NCBI GenBank assembly: GCA_963526495.1
Contig: CAURNT010000022.1
Coordinates: forward strand, 1-20,031
Reading direction: 5' to 3'
Length of the DNA: 20,031 bases
From: CAURNT01 sp963526495
GTDB lineage: Bacteria > Fusobacteriota > Fusobacteriia > Fusobacteriales > Leptotrichiaceae
Made by a program: the position numbers and the translations under genes. The notes below the pieces were generated by a model that ran no database searches, was not told the DNA's origin, and worked only from the letters and a program-made list of their open reading frames with translations. Positions 1 through 7,682 of this stretch are shown one piece after another (within the stretch, counting starts at the first letter, position 1; every line of letters starts with the position of its first letter).

Positions 1-331
1 CACATAAATTGTATATAGTCCTTCAAGTACACCATTTTTATATGTTCCTTCTTCTCTAGTACCATCATTCCAATAATATTTATAAGAACCTTCTTTTTTT
101 CCGTTTTTATATGTTCCTTCTTCTCTATCACCATCATACACATAAATTGTATATAGTCCTTCAAGTACACCATTTTTATATGTTCCTTCTTCTCTAGTAC
201 CATCATTCCAATAATATTTATAAGAACCTTCTTTTTTTCCGTTTTTATATGTTCCTTCTTCTCTATCACCATCATACACATAAATTGTATATAGTCCTTC
301 AAGTACACCATTTTTATATGTTCCTTCTTCT
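1..331 (-). repeat. 138-bp tandem repeat inside the MORN gene
   Basis: Positions 1-138 and 139-276 appear identical base for base. A third copy starts at 277 and matches through 331 before diverging. The period is 138 bp = 46 codons, so gain or loss of units keeps the reading frame. The array may continue beyond the left edge. Confidence 0.92.
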
Positions 332-468
332 ATATCTCCACTCTTAAAATAATATTTATATGGTCCTTCTTTCTTATTATTCACTACATTAACTTTTAAT
401 ATACTTCCATCTTCATATTTAAACTCTTGCATTAGAGAATTTGATGATATAGTTTTTTCTTTTTCCAT
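1..468 (-). CDS. MORN/YwqK-type repeat protein, 3' end outside window
   Basis: This is the first 156 codons of a gene that continues past the left edge. It starts at ATG 468-466 behind an AAAAGGAG ribosome binding site (478-485). After about 35 unique residues, the protein is built of 23-residue modules of the form EGTYKNG..EG.Y..Y..DG, the pattern of MORN repeats and of the YwqK family that databases label 'antitoxin'. Two module variants alternate (one with VLEGLYTIYVYDGD, one with KKEGSYKYYWNDGT), giving a 46-residue super-repeat. No signal peptide or membrane segment is visible in the part seen, so it looks cytosolic. MORN-type modules fold as short beta-hairpins and usually serve as binding scaffolds. 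The function here is unknown, and the 'antitoxin' label should not be taken literally because no toxin partner is visible. It has its own promoter. Confidence 0.8.
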   Translation of the reverse strand, partial: MEKEKTISSNSLMQEFKYEDGSILKVNVVNNKKEGPYKYYFKSGDIEEGTYKNGVLEGLYTIYVYDGDREEGTYKNGKKEGSYKYYWNDGTREEGTYKNGVLEGLYTIYVYDGDREEGTYKNGKKEGSYKYYWNDGTREEGTYKNGVLEGLYTIYV

Positions 469-502
469 TTTATTATTCTCCTTTTAAACAAATATTTTAT
501 TT

Positions 503-532
503 ATAATATACCACACCTTTAACAAAAGTCAA
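503..532 (-). promoter_or_regulatory. Promoter of the MORN gene
   Basis: On the minus strand, TTGACT (527-532) is followed after 16 bases by TATATT (505-510), or after 18 bases by TATTAT (503-508). It lies about 35 bases before the gene start and after the terminator of the upstream gene. Confidence 0.6.
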
Positions 533-570
533 TTAAATTATAAGTGATTTTCTATATTTACTTATTTTAA

Positions 571-600
571 AAGTCGTAGTTTATATAACAACTACGACTT
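571..600 (-). terminator. Terminator after the PotD-like gene
   Basis: A perfect 11-bp inverted repeat (571-581 and 590-600) flanks an 8-base loop. On the minus strand it is followed by a short T run. It lies 27 bases after the stop of the binding-protein gene and closes the acyltransferase-murE-potD operon. Confidence 0.7.
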
Positions 601-627
601 TCACTATATTTTATTTATAATCTTTTA

Positions 628-1677
628 TTATTTACCTGATTTAATTTCAGTCCATACCTTATCTTGAGCTTCTTTTGTTTCTTCATCTAATGCTCTTGGT
701 AATTTTGCTTTTTTAAGTATTTCTTCACTACTTACTATTGGTTTTACTTCTGAAATTTCTTCTACCCCTTTTATTATACTTGGATTTCTAAGAACTTTAA
801 GAACTTCTTTAAAGTTTTCTGGTCTATATAAAAATTCTAAGAACTTATATGCATTTTCTTTATTAGGTGAATTTTTTGTTATAGCCATACTATCTATATA
901 CATCATAGCTCCTTGAGGTATGAAGTAATCATAATTTTCTTCACCTTTTCCTTCTAATTCATAATAAATATCTGGGTATCCATGAACTACTATAAATTCG
1001 CCACTTGCCATTCCTTTTCCTGAAGCATTTGAATCAAATTTAGATAAATTTTTAGCCCAACTTTGTATTTTTTCTTTAGCTTTTGCTAATTCTTCTGGAT
1101 TTTTACTATCTGATTCAAATCCTAAATATTGAAGAGCTAACCCTAAAACTTCACGCCCATCATCAAGCATAGTCATTCTCTTTTTAAACTTTTCTTCTAA
1201 GAATATATCAGGTGTTTTAGGATAATCTTTACCAACAACTTTTGTATTTACTGTTATACCTGTTGCCATATATGAATATGGTATAGTATAATTTAATCCT
1301 TCATCATAAGTTTTAGAAATTTCTAATAAATTTAATTTTTCATCAAAATTTTCAAAAGTTTTCCCTAATTTTGATTTATCTAATTTTTCAAGTAAATCAG
1401 AATTTATCATTACAGGAACATAATCTGTTGATGGTGATACTATATCATATTGATCAGATCCTGCAAGTAATTTTGCTATCATAGTATCATTATTATCATA
1501 AAAACTTAAATTAACCTTAATTCCTGTTTCTTTTTCAAAATCTTGAATAACTTTATCTGGAACAAAATAAGTCCAAGTATAAATATTCAATTCTTTTGAA
1601 TCCTTATTTTCTGATTTTGAACCACAACTTACAACTAACATAAAAATAGTTGTTAATAAAAATAGAATTTTTTTCAA
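628..1677 (-). CDS. potD: Spermidine/putrescine-type ABC transporter binding lipoprotein (PotD-like)
   Basis: A 349-residue extracytoplasmic solute-binding protein of the PotD family, which captures polyamines for an ABC importer. A lipoprotein signal ends in LVVSC with Cys18 as the predicted lipidation site, so it should be membrane anchored. PotD-like features are LNIYTWTYFVP near residue 30, SPSTDYV near 81, DDGREV at 172-177 (the Asp/Glu pair that binds amine groups in E. coli PotD) and IDSMAI around 261-266. The segment matching the E. coli PotD tryptophan that stacks on the ligand reads VVHGYPD here, so ligand preference may differ. The start is TTG: its AGGAGG ribosome site (1685-1690) is encoded by the last codons of murE, and the next Met would remove most of the signal peptide. 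Only one base separates it from the murE stop, implying translational coupling. No permease or ATPase genes are present in the window. Confidence 0.88.
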   Translation of the reverse strand: MKKILFLLTTIFMLVVSCGSKSENKDSKELNIYTWTYFVPDKVIQDFEKETGIKVNLSFYDNNDTMIAKLLAGSDQYDIVSPSTDYVPVMINSDLLEKLDKSKLGKTFENFDEKLNLLEISKTYDEGLNYTIPYSYMATGITVNTKVVGKDYPKTPDIFLEEKFKKRMTMLDDGREVLGLALQYLGFESDSKNPEELAKAKEKIQSWAKNLSKFDSNASGKGMASGEFIVVHGYPDIYYELEGKGEENYDYFIPQGAMMYIDSMAITKNSPNKENAYKFLEFLYRPENFKEVLKVLRNPSIIKGVEEISEVKPIVSSEEILKKAKLPRALDEETKEAQDKVWTEIKSGK

Positions 1678-1678
1678 T

Positions 1679-3103
1679 TTATCTACCTCCTAAATATTTT
1701 CTAGCCACTTCTCTATCATCAAAATGTATTTTAGTATGACCTATTATTTGATAATCTTCATGACCTTTACCAGCGATTAGTATTATATCATTTTTTTGTG
1801 AATTTTGCACAGCTTTTTTTATAGCTTCTTCTCTATCTGTAATTCTATAATATTTTTTATTACTCATTCCTTTTTCTATATCATCTAATATACTTTCCGG
1901 ATCTTCTGTTCTTGGATTATCAGATGTCATATATACAACATCACTGTATTTTGATGCCATTTGTGCCATTAAAGGTCTTTTAGTTTTATCTCTATCCCCA
2001 CCTGCACCAAATACAGTTATTATTCTATTTTTTTTCATATTCTGTAATGTTTCTAATATATTTTCTAGTCCATCTGGAGTATGGGCATAATCTACTACAA
2101 CCATTATTTCTTTATCATTATCAATTAATTCAAATCTACCAGATATAGAATTTAATTCTTTTATACATTCTATTGCATAAGAAATATCTATTCCTTGTTG
2201 AAGTATAACAAGTAATACTCCTAATATATTTTGTAGATTATATTCCCCCATAAGTTTAGTTACAAACTCATAATCTTTACCTAATACACTAACTTTTACC
2301 TTCATTCCTTTTAATGTATATTCTAATATTTCTCCTGTAATATCTGCCTCTTCTTTTAATGAAAAACTTTGAGATTTATCCAATAATCTTCTACAATATA
2401 CATCATCTTTATTAATTATTAGTTTATTCCCTCTCAAATGATTTAATATCATCGCTTTTGCATTAAAATAGTTTTCCATAGTTTTATGAAAATCTAAATG
2501 ATCTTGTGTTAAATTCGTAAATATCGCAGAATCAAACATAAGCATATTTACACGCCCTTGATAAAGAGCATGTGAGCTTACTTCCATCAAGAAATATTCT
2601 ACACCTTTTTTTACACTTTCATCCATCATTTTAATTAAATCTAATGATTCTGGTGTTGTATTATTAGTTGGATATTCTTTGTCTAATATTCTACATCCTG
2701 TTGTTCCTATTCTCGAAGAATTTTTAAGAATAGATTCTAATATATATGTTGATGTTGTTTTACCATTAGTACCTGTAACACCTATTACTTTTAATTTATT
2801 TTGAGGATAATCAAAGAAATTAGAAGCTATAAATCCTAACTTATTTCTCAAATCATCAACTTGAATTATCCATATTCCTTCAGGATAACTTAAATCCAAT
2901 CTTTCCACTATCAGCATTTTAGCACCATTTTCAATAGCTTTATCTATATAGGAATGACCATCAACTAAGCTACCTATAAGAGCTACAAATATGTCGTTTT
3001 CTTTAATTTTTCTTGAATCATATTGTATATCATTTACTTTAAATTCAATTCCTTTACATAAAATTTTATGTTCTATTCCATTAAAAATCTTTTGAATATC
3101 CAT
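1679..3103 (-). CDS. murE: UDP-N-acetylmuramoyl-tripeptide synthetase MurE
   Basis: A cytosolic Mur ligase, 474 residues, full length. It adds the third residue (a diamino acid) to UDP-MurNAc-L-Ala-D-Glu in peptidoglycan precursor synthesis, using ATP. Visible motifs are the N-terminal uridine-binding DSRKIKENDIFVAL (29-42), the P-loop GTNGKTT (111-117), NTTPE (148-152), a Lys in FNAKAM (near 216) in the place of the carbamylated lysine, YAHTPDGL (339-346), GAGGDRDKTKRP (366-377) and GKGHEDYQ (445-452). DNPR at 396-399 is the signature linked to meso-diaminopimelate-type substrates. Some fusobacteria use lanthionine at this position, so the true substrate cannot be read from sequence alone. 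The start is ATG with AAGGAG nine bases upstream. It is the middle gene of the operon, 13 bases after the acyltransferase and 1 base before the binding protein. Confidence 0.95.
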   Translation of the reverse strand: MDIQKIFNGIEHKILCKGIEFKVNDIQYDSRKIKENDIFVALIGSLVDGHSYIDKAIENGAKMLIVERLDLSYPEGIWIIQVDDLRNKLGFIASNFFDYPQNKLKVIGVTGTNGKTTSTYILESILKNSSRIGTTGCRILDKEYPTNNTTPESLDLIKMMDESVKKGVEYFLMEVSSHALYQGRVNMLMFDSAIFTNLTQDHLDFHKTMENYFNAKAMILNHLRGNKLIINKDDVYCRRLLDKSQSFSLKEEADITGEILEYTLKGMKVKVSVLGKDYEFVTKLMGEYNLQNILGVLLVILQQGIDISYAIECIKELNSISGRFELIDNDKEIMVVVDYAHTPDGLENILETLQNMKKNRIITVFGAGGDRDKTKRPLMAQMASKYSDVVYMTSDNPRTEDPESILDDIEKGMSNKKYYRITDREEAIKKAVQNSQKNDIILIAGKGHEDYQIIGHTKIHFDDREVARKYLGGR

Positions 3104-3116
3104 ACAAATATACTCC

Positions 3117-4829
3117 TTATTTTAAGTTATCAGATATTAATTTAACGTATTTTTTTACACCATCTATTTTAGGATGTGTTCCGTCTTTATAAAAGATTGC
3201 TTTATTTCCTTTTGCAACTTTATACCAATCAATTACTTTTACATTTGAATTTTCAGAAGCTATAGTATCTAAAAAATTATTTACACTTTTTTCCCAAGAT
3301 TGTGGAACAACTGAGTTTATGAAATATACCTTTCTATCTCCTAATATTTCCAAACTTCTATCCATATCTTTTTGAGAGATTGTTCCATTTGTTCCAAGCC
3401 CTATTACTACTGTATTATACAATTTACCCTGTTTATCCATTGCCATCAATATTTTTGGCAATTCTGAAAACTGTCTTGATACTTTAGAATTTACTTCTGC
3501 ATTTGGATAAGTGTTTTGTATTTCTATCTTTGCCATTTCCATAACAGAATCTCCAACAAATGTTATTTTATCCATATTTTTTTCTTGTGAATTTTCATTA
3601 GATTCTTTTGTTGTTTCTTCTGTTGTTTTTACCTCTTCTTTTTCTTTATTCTCAATTTCTTTTGTTTTTTCACTTATCTCTTCTCTAATTTTATTTAATT
3701 CTTCAAGATCTTTATTTTCGTAATTAGGAACTGAATATGCTAGTATTGCTATTAGAGCTAACATTATCAAACTAATTTTTCTCATTAATCTCTCCCTTCT
3801 TTTAAATAGTTGGTAGAAACTTTCTGATACTACTACTAAAATTAATATTTCTATTAGGAATTTTAAATAAAAATCCATTTCTGACCATTTAAATATTTCT
3901 CTCATCATTATCATTATTGGATATTGCCATAAATAATATTGATATTCTCTACTTCCAAACTCTGCTATAACATCATATATTCTGCTTATTATTGGTATTC
4001 TTACTTTTTTTATATTTACTTTAATAGCAAGTGCAGGTATAAAACTAACACCTAAACTAAGTAAAAATAGTCCACCATAATAATTAAAGCTACTTTGATA
4101 ATCAAAGAATAAAGCATAAAATATTAAGAATATATATGTAATAACTGATATTATCAGTATTGTTGCCTTTTGTTCATCTTCCAATTTTTTCTTATTAGCA
4201 TAATATGCCGCAACTGCAGCACTTATAAAGAACGTAAAAATTCTTGTATCAGTTCCATAATATATTTCAGAAAAATCTCTACCTAAATATAGCTTATATC
4301 CCATAATTATTGCAGAAATTATACTTAATACTGTAAATATCCCTGATATTATATTATCAGATAATTTTAGTTTTTTAAATCCTTTTATCATTACAGGAAG
4401 TAGTATATATACTTGCATTTGTAACGATAGAGCCCAAATATGAGTTAATGGTAATAAGGTATTATATCCATCAAAATATGATATTTTATAAATTATTTGA
4501 TATATATTATTTAAACTTAATACAGAAAATATCATACTTAATCTATATTTTTCTTCAAATCCTCCATTAAAATAATATAGAAATAAGGAAGAAATTAATA
4601 TTACCATTAAAAGACTAGGATATATTTTAATTACTCTTTTTTTTAATTCTCCCCATATACTAAATTCTTTTGTTAATAAAGAATTAGTAATTAAATACCC
4701 ACTTAAGGCAAAAAATACTATAACCCCTATATAAGTTCCTTTAAAATAGAACCAATGATAACACGATATCATAATCAAAGATACCGCTCTTAAAAAATCT
4801 AAACTTTTCAATCTTTTCACTTTATCCAC
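3117..4829 (-). CDS. OatA-like membrane O-acyltransferase with C-terminal SGNH domain
   Basis: An integral membrane acyltransferase of about 570 residues. The N-terminal acyltransferase-3 domain begins KSLDFLRAV and holds the family's Arg...His pair (R14 and H25 from the start chosen here), then about ten hydrophobic helices to near residue 360. A charged Glu/Lys-rich linker follows. A C-terminal SGNH esterase-like domain has GDSV (catalytic Ser near 428), GLGTNG, and DGTHP (Asp/His near 549-552). This matches OatA, which O-acetylates MurNAc outside the membrane and gives lysozyme resistance; neighbouring murE fits a cell-wall role, but acetylation of another surface glycan is possible. The frame is open up to a TTG at 4889, but that TTG lies in a promoter -35 box and has no ribosome site. 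GTG 4829-4827, five bases after AAAAGGA, is preferred; GTG 4820-4818 is an alternative. Confidence 0.85.
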   Translation of the reverse strand: MDKVKRLKSLDFLRAVSLIMISCYHWFYFKGTYIGVIVFFALSGYLITNSLLTKEFSIWGELKKRVIKIYPSLLMVILISSLFLYYFNGGFEEKYRLSMIFSVLSLNNIYQIIYKISYFDGYNTLLPLTHIWALSLQMQVYILLPVMIKGFKKLKLSDNIISGIFTVLSIISAIIMGYKLYLGRDFSEIYYGTDTRIFTFFISAAVAAYYANKKKLEDEQKATILIISVITYIFLIFYALFFDYQSSFNYYGGLFLLSLGVSFIPALAIKVNIKKVRIPIISRIYDVIAEFGSREYQYYLWQYPIMIMMREIFKWSEMDFYLKFLIEILILVVVSESFYQLFKRRERLMRKISLIMLALIAILAYSVPNYENKDLEELNKIREEISEKTKEIENKEKEEVKTTEETTKESNENSQEKNMDKITFVGDSVMEMAKIEIQNTYPNAEVNSKVSRQFSELPKILMAMDKQGKLYNTVVIGLGTNGTISQKDMDRSLEILGDRKVYFINSVVPQSWEKSVNNFLDTIASENSNVKVIDWYKVAKGNKAIFYKDGTHPKIDGVKKYVKLISDNLK

Positions 4830-4860
4830 AACATTCCTTTTCAATTTATAAGTACCTTTT

Positions 4861-4889
4861 ATATTACTCCTTTTTAGGTTTATAGTCAA
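4861..4889 (-). promoter_or_regulatory. Promoter of the acyltransferase-murE-potD operon
   Basis: On the minus strand, TTGACT (4884-4889) and TAATAT (4861-4866) are separated by exactly 17 bases. Transcription would start near 4855, so the coding start must lie downstream of that point. Confidence 0.75.
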
Positions 4890-4897
4890 GATGCTTA

Positions 4898-4926
4898 TTG
4901 ATATATGATATAAAATAAGATATAAT
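4898..4926 (+). promoter_or_regulatory. Promoter of the mgtE pair
   Basis: TTGATA (4898-4903) and TATAAT (4921-4926) are separated by 17 bases. This promoter is back to back with the acyltransferase promoter, with only 8 bases between the two -35 boxes. The leader to the mgtE start is about 25 bases, too short for a magnesium riboswitch. Confidence 0.75.
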
Positions 4927-4956
4927 TATATATATTTGAAGAATAGGAGGTTTTTT

Positions 4957-6294
4957 ATGGAATTAAAAGAAGAAATAGAAAACGGAAATTTATTAAGTCT
5001 TAAAGATGAATTAATTGATACAAACTCTGTTGATTTAGCACAAAGTTTGGATGAATTAAATCTCGAAGATATATTAAAAATCTTTAACTTAATAGGTACT
5101 GAAAAAGCCTCGGAAGTTTTTCCTTATCTTTCTATAGATTTACGTGAAAACTTAATACTAAATCTTTCTAATGACTTTCTTCATGATCTTTTAGAGTATC
5201 TATATACAGATGATATTAAGGATATACTTGATTATGAAAATAAAGAAGTTGAAGAAAAAATATTTGAAATTGCATCTCATAGTAGAAAAATGCAATTAAA
5301 TATACAATTAAACTATAATGAAAATTCAGCTGGATCTATAATGTCTGCTGATTTTGTTAAAATTTCTCAAGATGATAGTGCTTTTATTGCAATGAAAAAA
5401 ATTAAATCTCAAGAAAAAATTGCTGAAACTATATCTTATTGTTATGTAACTAATGAAAATTCAATATTGATAGGTCTTGTTTCTATGAAAGATATATTAA
5501 TTTCTCAAGATGATACTTTAATAGGTGATATTATGGAAACGGATGTTATTTCTGTTGATGTAGATGATGATCAAGAATATGTTGCTCAAACTATGTCAAA
5601 ATATGACCTTTTAGCTTTACCTGTTGTAGATAATAATCACCATATACTTGGTATTGTTACTATAGATGATGTACTAGATATTATAGAATCTGAAACAACA
5701 GAAGATATACAACGTATGAGTGGGATTAATCCTACAGATGGTAATTATTTAGATCAATCTAGTTTTGAAATTAGTAAAAGTAGAATTGCTTGGCTTTTAA
5801 TTCTTATGGTTTCTGCAACAGTTTCTGGAAGTATAGTCACAGCAAATAGTGATATTACTTCTATTAGCTCTATATTAGCATTTATGCCTATGATAATGGA
5901 TACAGCAGGTAATGCCGGTTGTCAATCTAGTGCAATGGTAATTCGTGGAATTATAGTTGATGATATGAAATTTTCTAACTTATTTAGTATTATAAAAAAA
6001 GAATTGTATAATTCTTTAATACTTGGAAGTATTCTTTTTATTATAAACACCTTAAGAATTATAATATTTATGCCATCAGTTAAATGGGAAACAGCAATAC
6101 TTGTTTCACTTACCATATTAATTATAGTCACAATGGCTAATTTAATAGGTGGTATTCTTCCTATGATAGGGCTTTATTTAAAACTTGACCCAGCTAGTAT
6201 GAGTGGTCCCGTCCTTACAACAGCTTGCGATGCTATATCACTTACTACCTACTTTACTTTAGCTCGTATTTTTATTGCAGGAGGTTTAATATAG
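4957..6294 (+). CDS. mgtE: Magnesium channel/transporter MgtE, first copy
   Basis: A 445-residue MgtE-family Mg2+ channel of the inner membrane. Order: an MgtE N-terminal helical domain (about 15-125), paired CBS domains (about 130-250, ending GIVTIDDVLDIIE) that sense cytosolic Mg2+ in the family, a connecting helix, then five membrane helices (about 278-442). The membrane part carries the family motifs AGNAGCQSS (317-325), ANLIGGILP (394-402) and LDPASMSGPVLTTACD (410-425). D425 lies where the pore Asp of characterised MgtE sits. The start chosen is ATG 4957, six bases after AGGAGG; the frame extends back to a TTG at 4936, but that would put the ribosome site inside the gene. The stop TAG abuts the ATG of the second copy with no gap. 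Confidence 0.93.
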   Translation: MELKEEIENGNLLSLKDELIDTNSVDLAQSLDELNLEDILKIFNLIGTEKASEVFPYLSIDLRENLILNLSNDFLHDLLEYLYTDDIKDILDYENKEVEEKIFEIASHSRKMQLNIQLNYNENSAGSIMSADFVKISQDDSAFIAMKKIKSQEKIAETISYCYVTNENSILIGLVSMKDILISQDDTLIGDIMETDVISVDVDDDQEYVAQTMSKYDLLALPVVDNNHHILGIVTIDDVLDIIESETTEDIQRMSGINPTDGNYLDQSSFEISKSRIAWLLILMVSATVSGSIVTANSDITSISSILAFMPMIMDTAGNAGCQSSAMVIRGIIVDDMKFSNLFSIIKKELYNSLILGSILFIINTLRIIIFMPSVKWETAILVSLTILIIVTMANLIGGILPMIGLYLKLDPASMSGPVLTTACDAISLTTYFTLARIFIAGGLI

Positions 6295-7659
6295 ATGGTT
6301 TATACTAAAGAACAATTATTTAACATTTTACCTGAATTTATTAAAGAAAAAAATGTTGATGGAATTAGACATATATTTACTGAATATAACATAGTTGATT
6401 TATCTGAAATATTTGAAGAATTAGATATAAATGAAGCTATCTTCACTTTCAGAATATTACCCAAAGATATTAGTGCTGAACTTTTTTCTTATTTAAGTCC
6501 AACAAAACAACAAAGACTTATAGAAATATTAAGTTCTCATGATGTATTTAATATAATAAACAACATGTTTAGTGATGATATTATAGAATTTATGGAAGAA
6601 ATGCCTGCTAATGTTATAAAAAAAATACTTGCATCTGTTCCAGATAAAGACAGAAAAGAAATTAACACTCTTTTAAGTTATAAAGAATTTACAGCTGGAT
6701 ATATGATGTCTTCAGATTTTGTTGAACTTAGAAGTAATATCACGGTAGAAGAAGCTATAAAAATTATAAAACATAAAGCAGAATTAGTTGAAACAATTAA
6801 TGTTTGCTACATAAGGGATGCCTCTAGAAAATATTTAGGAGTTGTTCATTTAAGAAATATAATAGTAGCTAGAGATGATACATTACTTGAAGATTTAATA
6901 GAGGAAAGTGATATTTATGTATATAGTAATACTGACCAAGAAGAAGTTGCTAAAATGTTACAAGAATATGATATTACATCTATTCCTGTACTAAATGATC
7001 AAAATAAATTAATAGGAATTATAACAGCCGATGACGTAATTGACGTATTAGTTGAAGAAGCAACAGAAGATATACATAAAATGGTTGGGGTTAATCATAT
7101 AGAAGGTTCTTATCTTAATACTTCTATTATAGAAATGGTTAAATCTCGTATTTCTTGGCTTTTAATTCTTATGATTTCTGGTTCTTTTACTGGATATATA
7201 CTTCAAACTTTTGAAGATAAATTAAGTGCTGTGGCAATACTTGCTGCTTCTATTCCTGTTATAATGTCAACTTCAGGAAATGCTGGTAGTCAATCAAGTT
7301 CATCAGTAATACGTGCTATAATAGTTGAAAATTTAACCTTAAAAAAGAATTTCTTTGATATTATAAAAAAAGAATTTTTAGTAAGTTTGCAATGTGGTGC
7401 AATAATATTTATAGTCAATATTTTAAGATTATTATTACTTAATAATTCAGGAATGAACTTAAATACAGCTATAGTTATATCACTTGCCATCGTTCTTTCA
7501 CTAACTCTTGCCAATATTGTAGGAGGTTTACTTCCTTTAATATCTGAAGCATTTAACATAGACCCAGCAAGTATGGCATCTCCTGTAATCACAACTTTAG
7601 TTGATGCAGTTAGTTTATTTGTTTATTTTACACTTGCTATCGCAATATTAAAGATATAA
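6295..7659 (+). CDS. mgtE: Magnesium channel/transporter MgtE, second copy
   Basis: A 454-residue MgtE paralogue with the same layout as its neighbour: N-terminal domain, CBS pair (ending GIITADDVIDVLVEEATEDI), and five membrane helices with SGNAGSQSS, ANIVGGLLP and IDPASMASPVITTLVD, whose D437 is the expected pore Asp. It starts at the base after the stop of the first copy, with AGGAGG at about 6280-6285 inside the upstream gene, so translation is likely coupled. The two proteins align end to end without large gaps but differ at many positions, which points to an old duplication. MgtE acts as a homodimer in studied species. Making two copies together raises the possibility of a heterodimer or of two channels with different Mg2+ set points; this is inference. 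Confidence 0.93.
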   Translation: MVYTKEQLFNILPEFIKEKNVDGIRHIFTEYNIVDLSEIFEELDINEAIFTFRILPKDISAELFSYLSPTKQQRLIEILSSHDVFNIINNMFSDDIIEFMEEMPANVIKKILASVPDKDRKEINTLLSYKEFTAGYMMSSDFVELRSNITVEEAIKIIKHKAELVETINVCYIRDASRKYLGVVHLRNIIVARDDTLLEDLIEESDIYVYSNTDQEEVAKMLQEYDITSIPVLNDQNKLIGIITADDVIDVLVEEATEDIHKMVGVNHIEGSYLNTSIIEMVKSRISWLLILMISGSFTGYILQTFEDKLSAVAILAASIPVIMSTSGNAGSQSSSSVIRAIIVENLTLKKNFFDIIKKEFLVSLQCGAIIFIVNILRLLLLNNSGMNLNTAIVISLAIVLSLTLANIVGGLLPLISEAFNIDPASMASPVITTLVDAVSLFVYFTLAIAILKI

Positions 7660-7682
7660 AAAAAGAGCTTACACTCTTTTTT
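7659..7682. terminator. Shared terminator between mgtE and pepA
   Basis: An AAAAAAGAG stem (7659-7667) pairs with CTCTTTTTT (7674-7682) around a 6-base loop. The A and T tracts let it work in both directions between two convergent genes. Confidence 0.75.

Noticed and set aside
1..331. CRISPR-like array
   Set aside because: The repeats are 138 bp, directly adjacent, without spacers, and form an open coding frame of MORN modules.
4927..4956. Magnesium riboswitch before mgtE
   Set aside because: The predicted leader is only about 25 bases, too short for an M-box or similar element.
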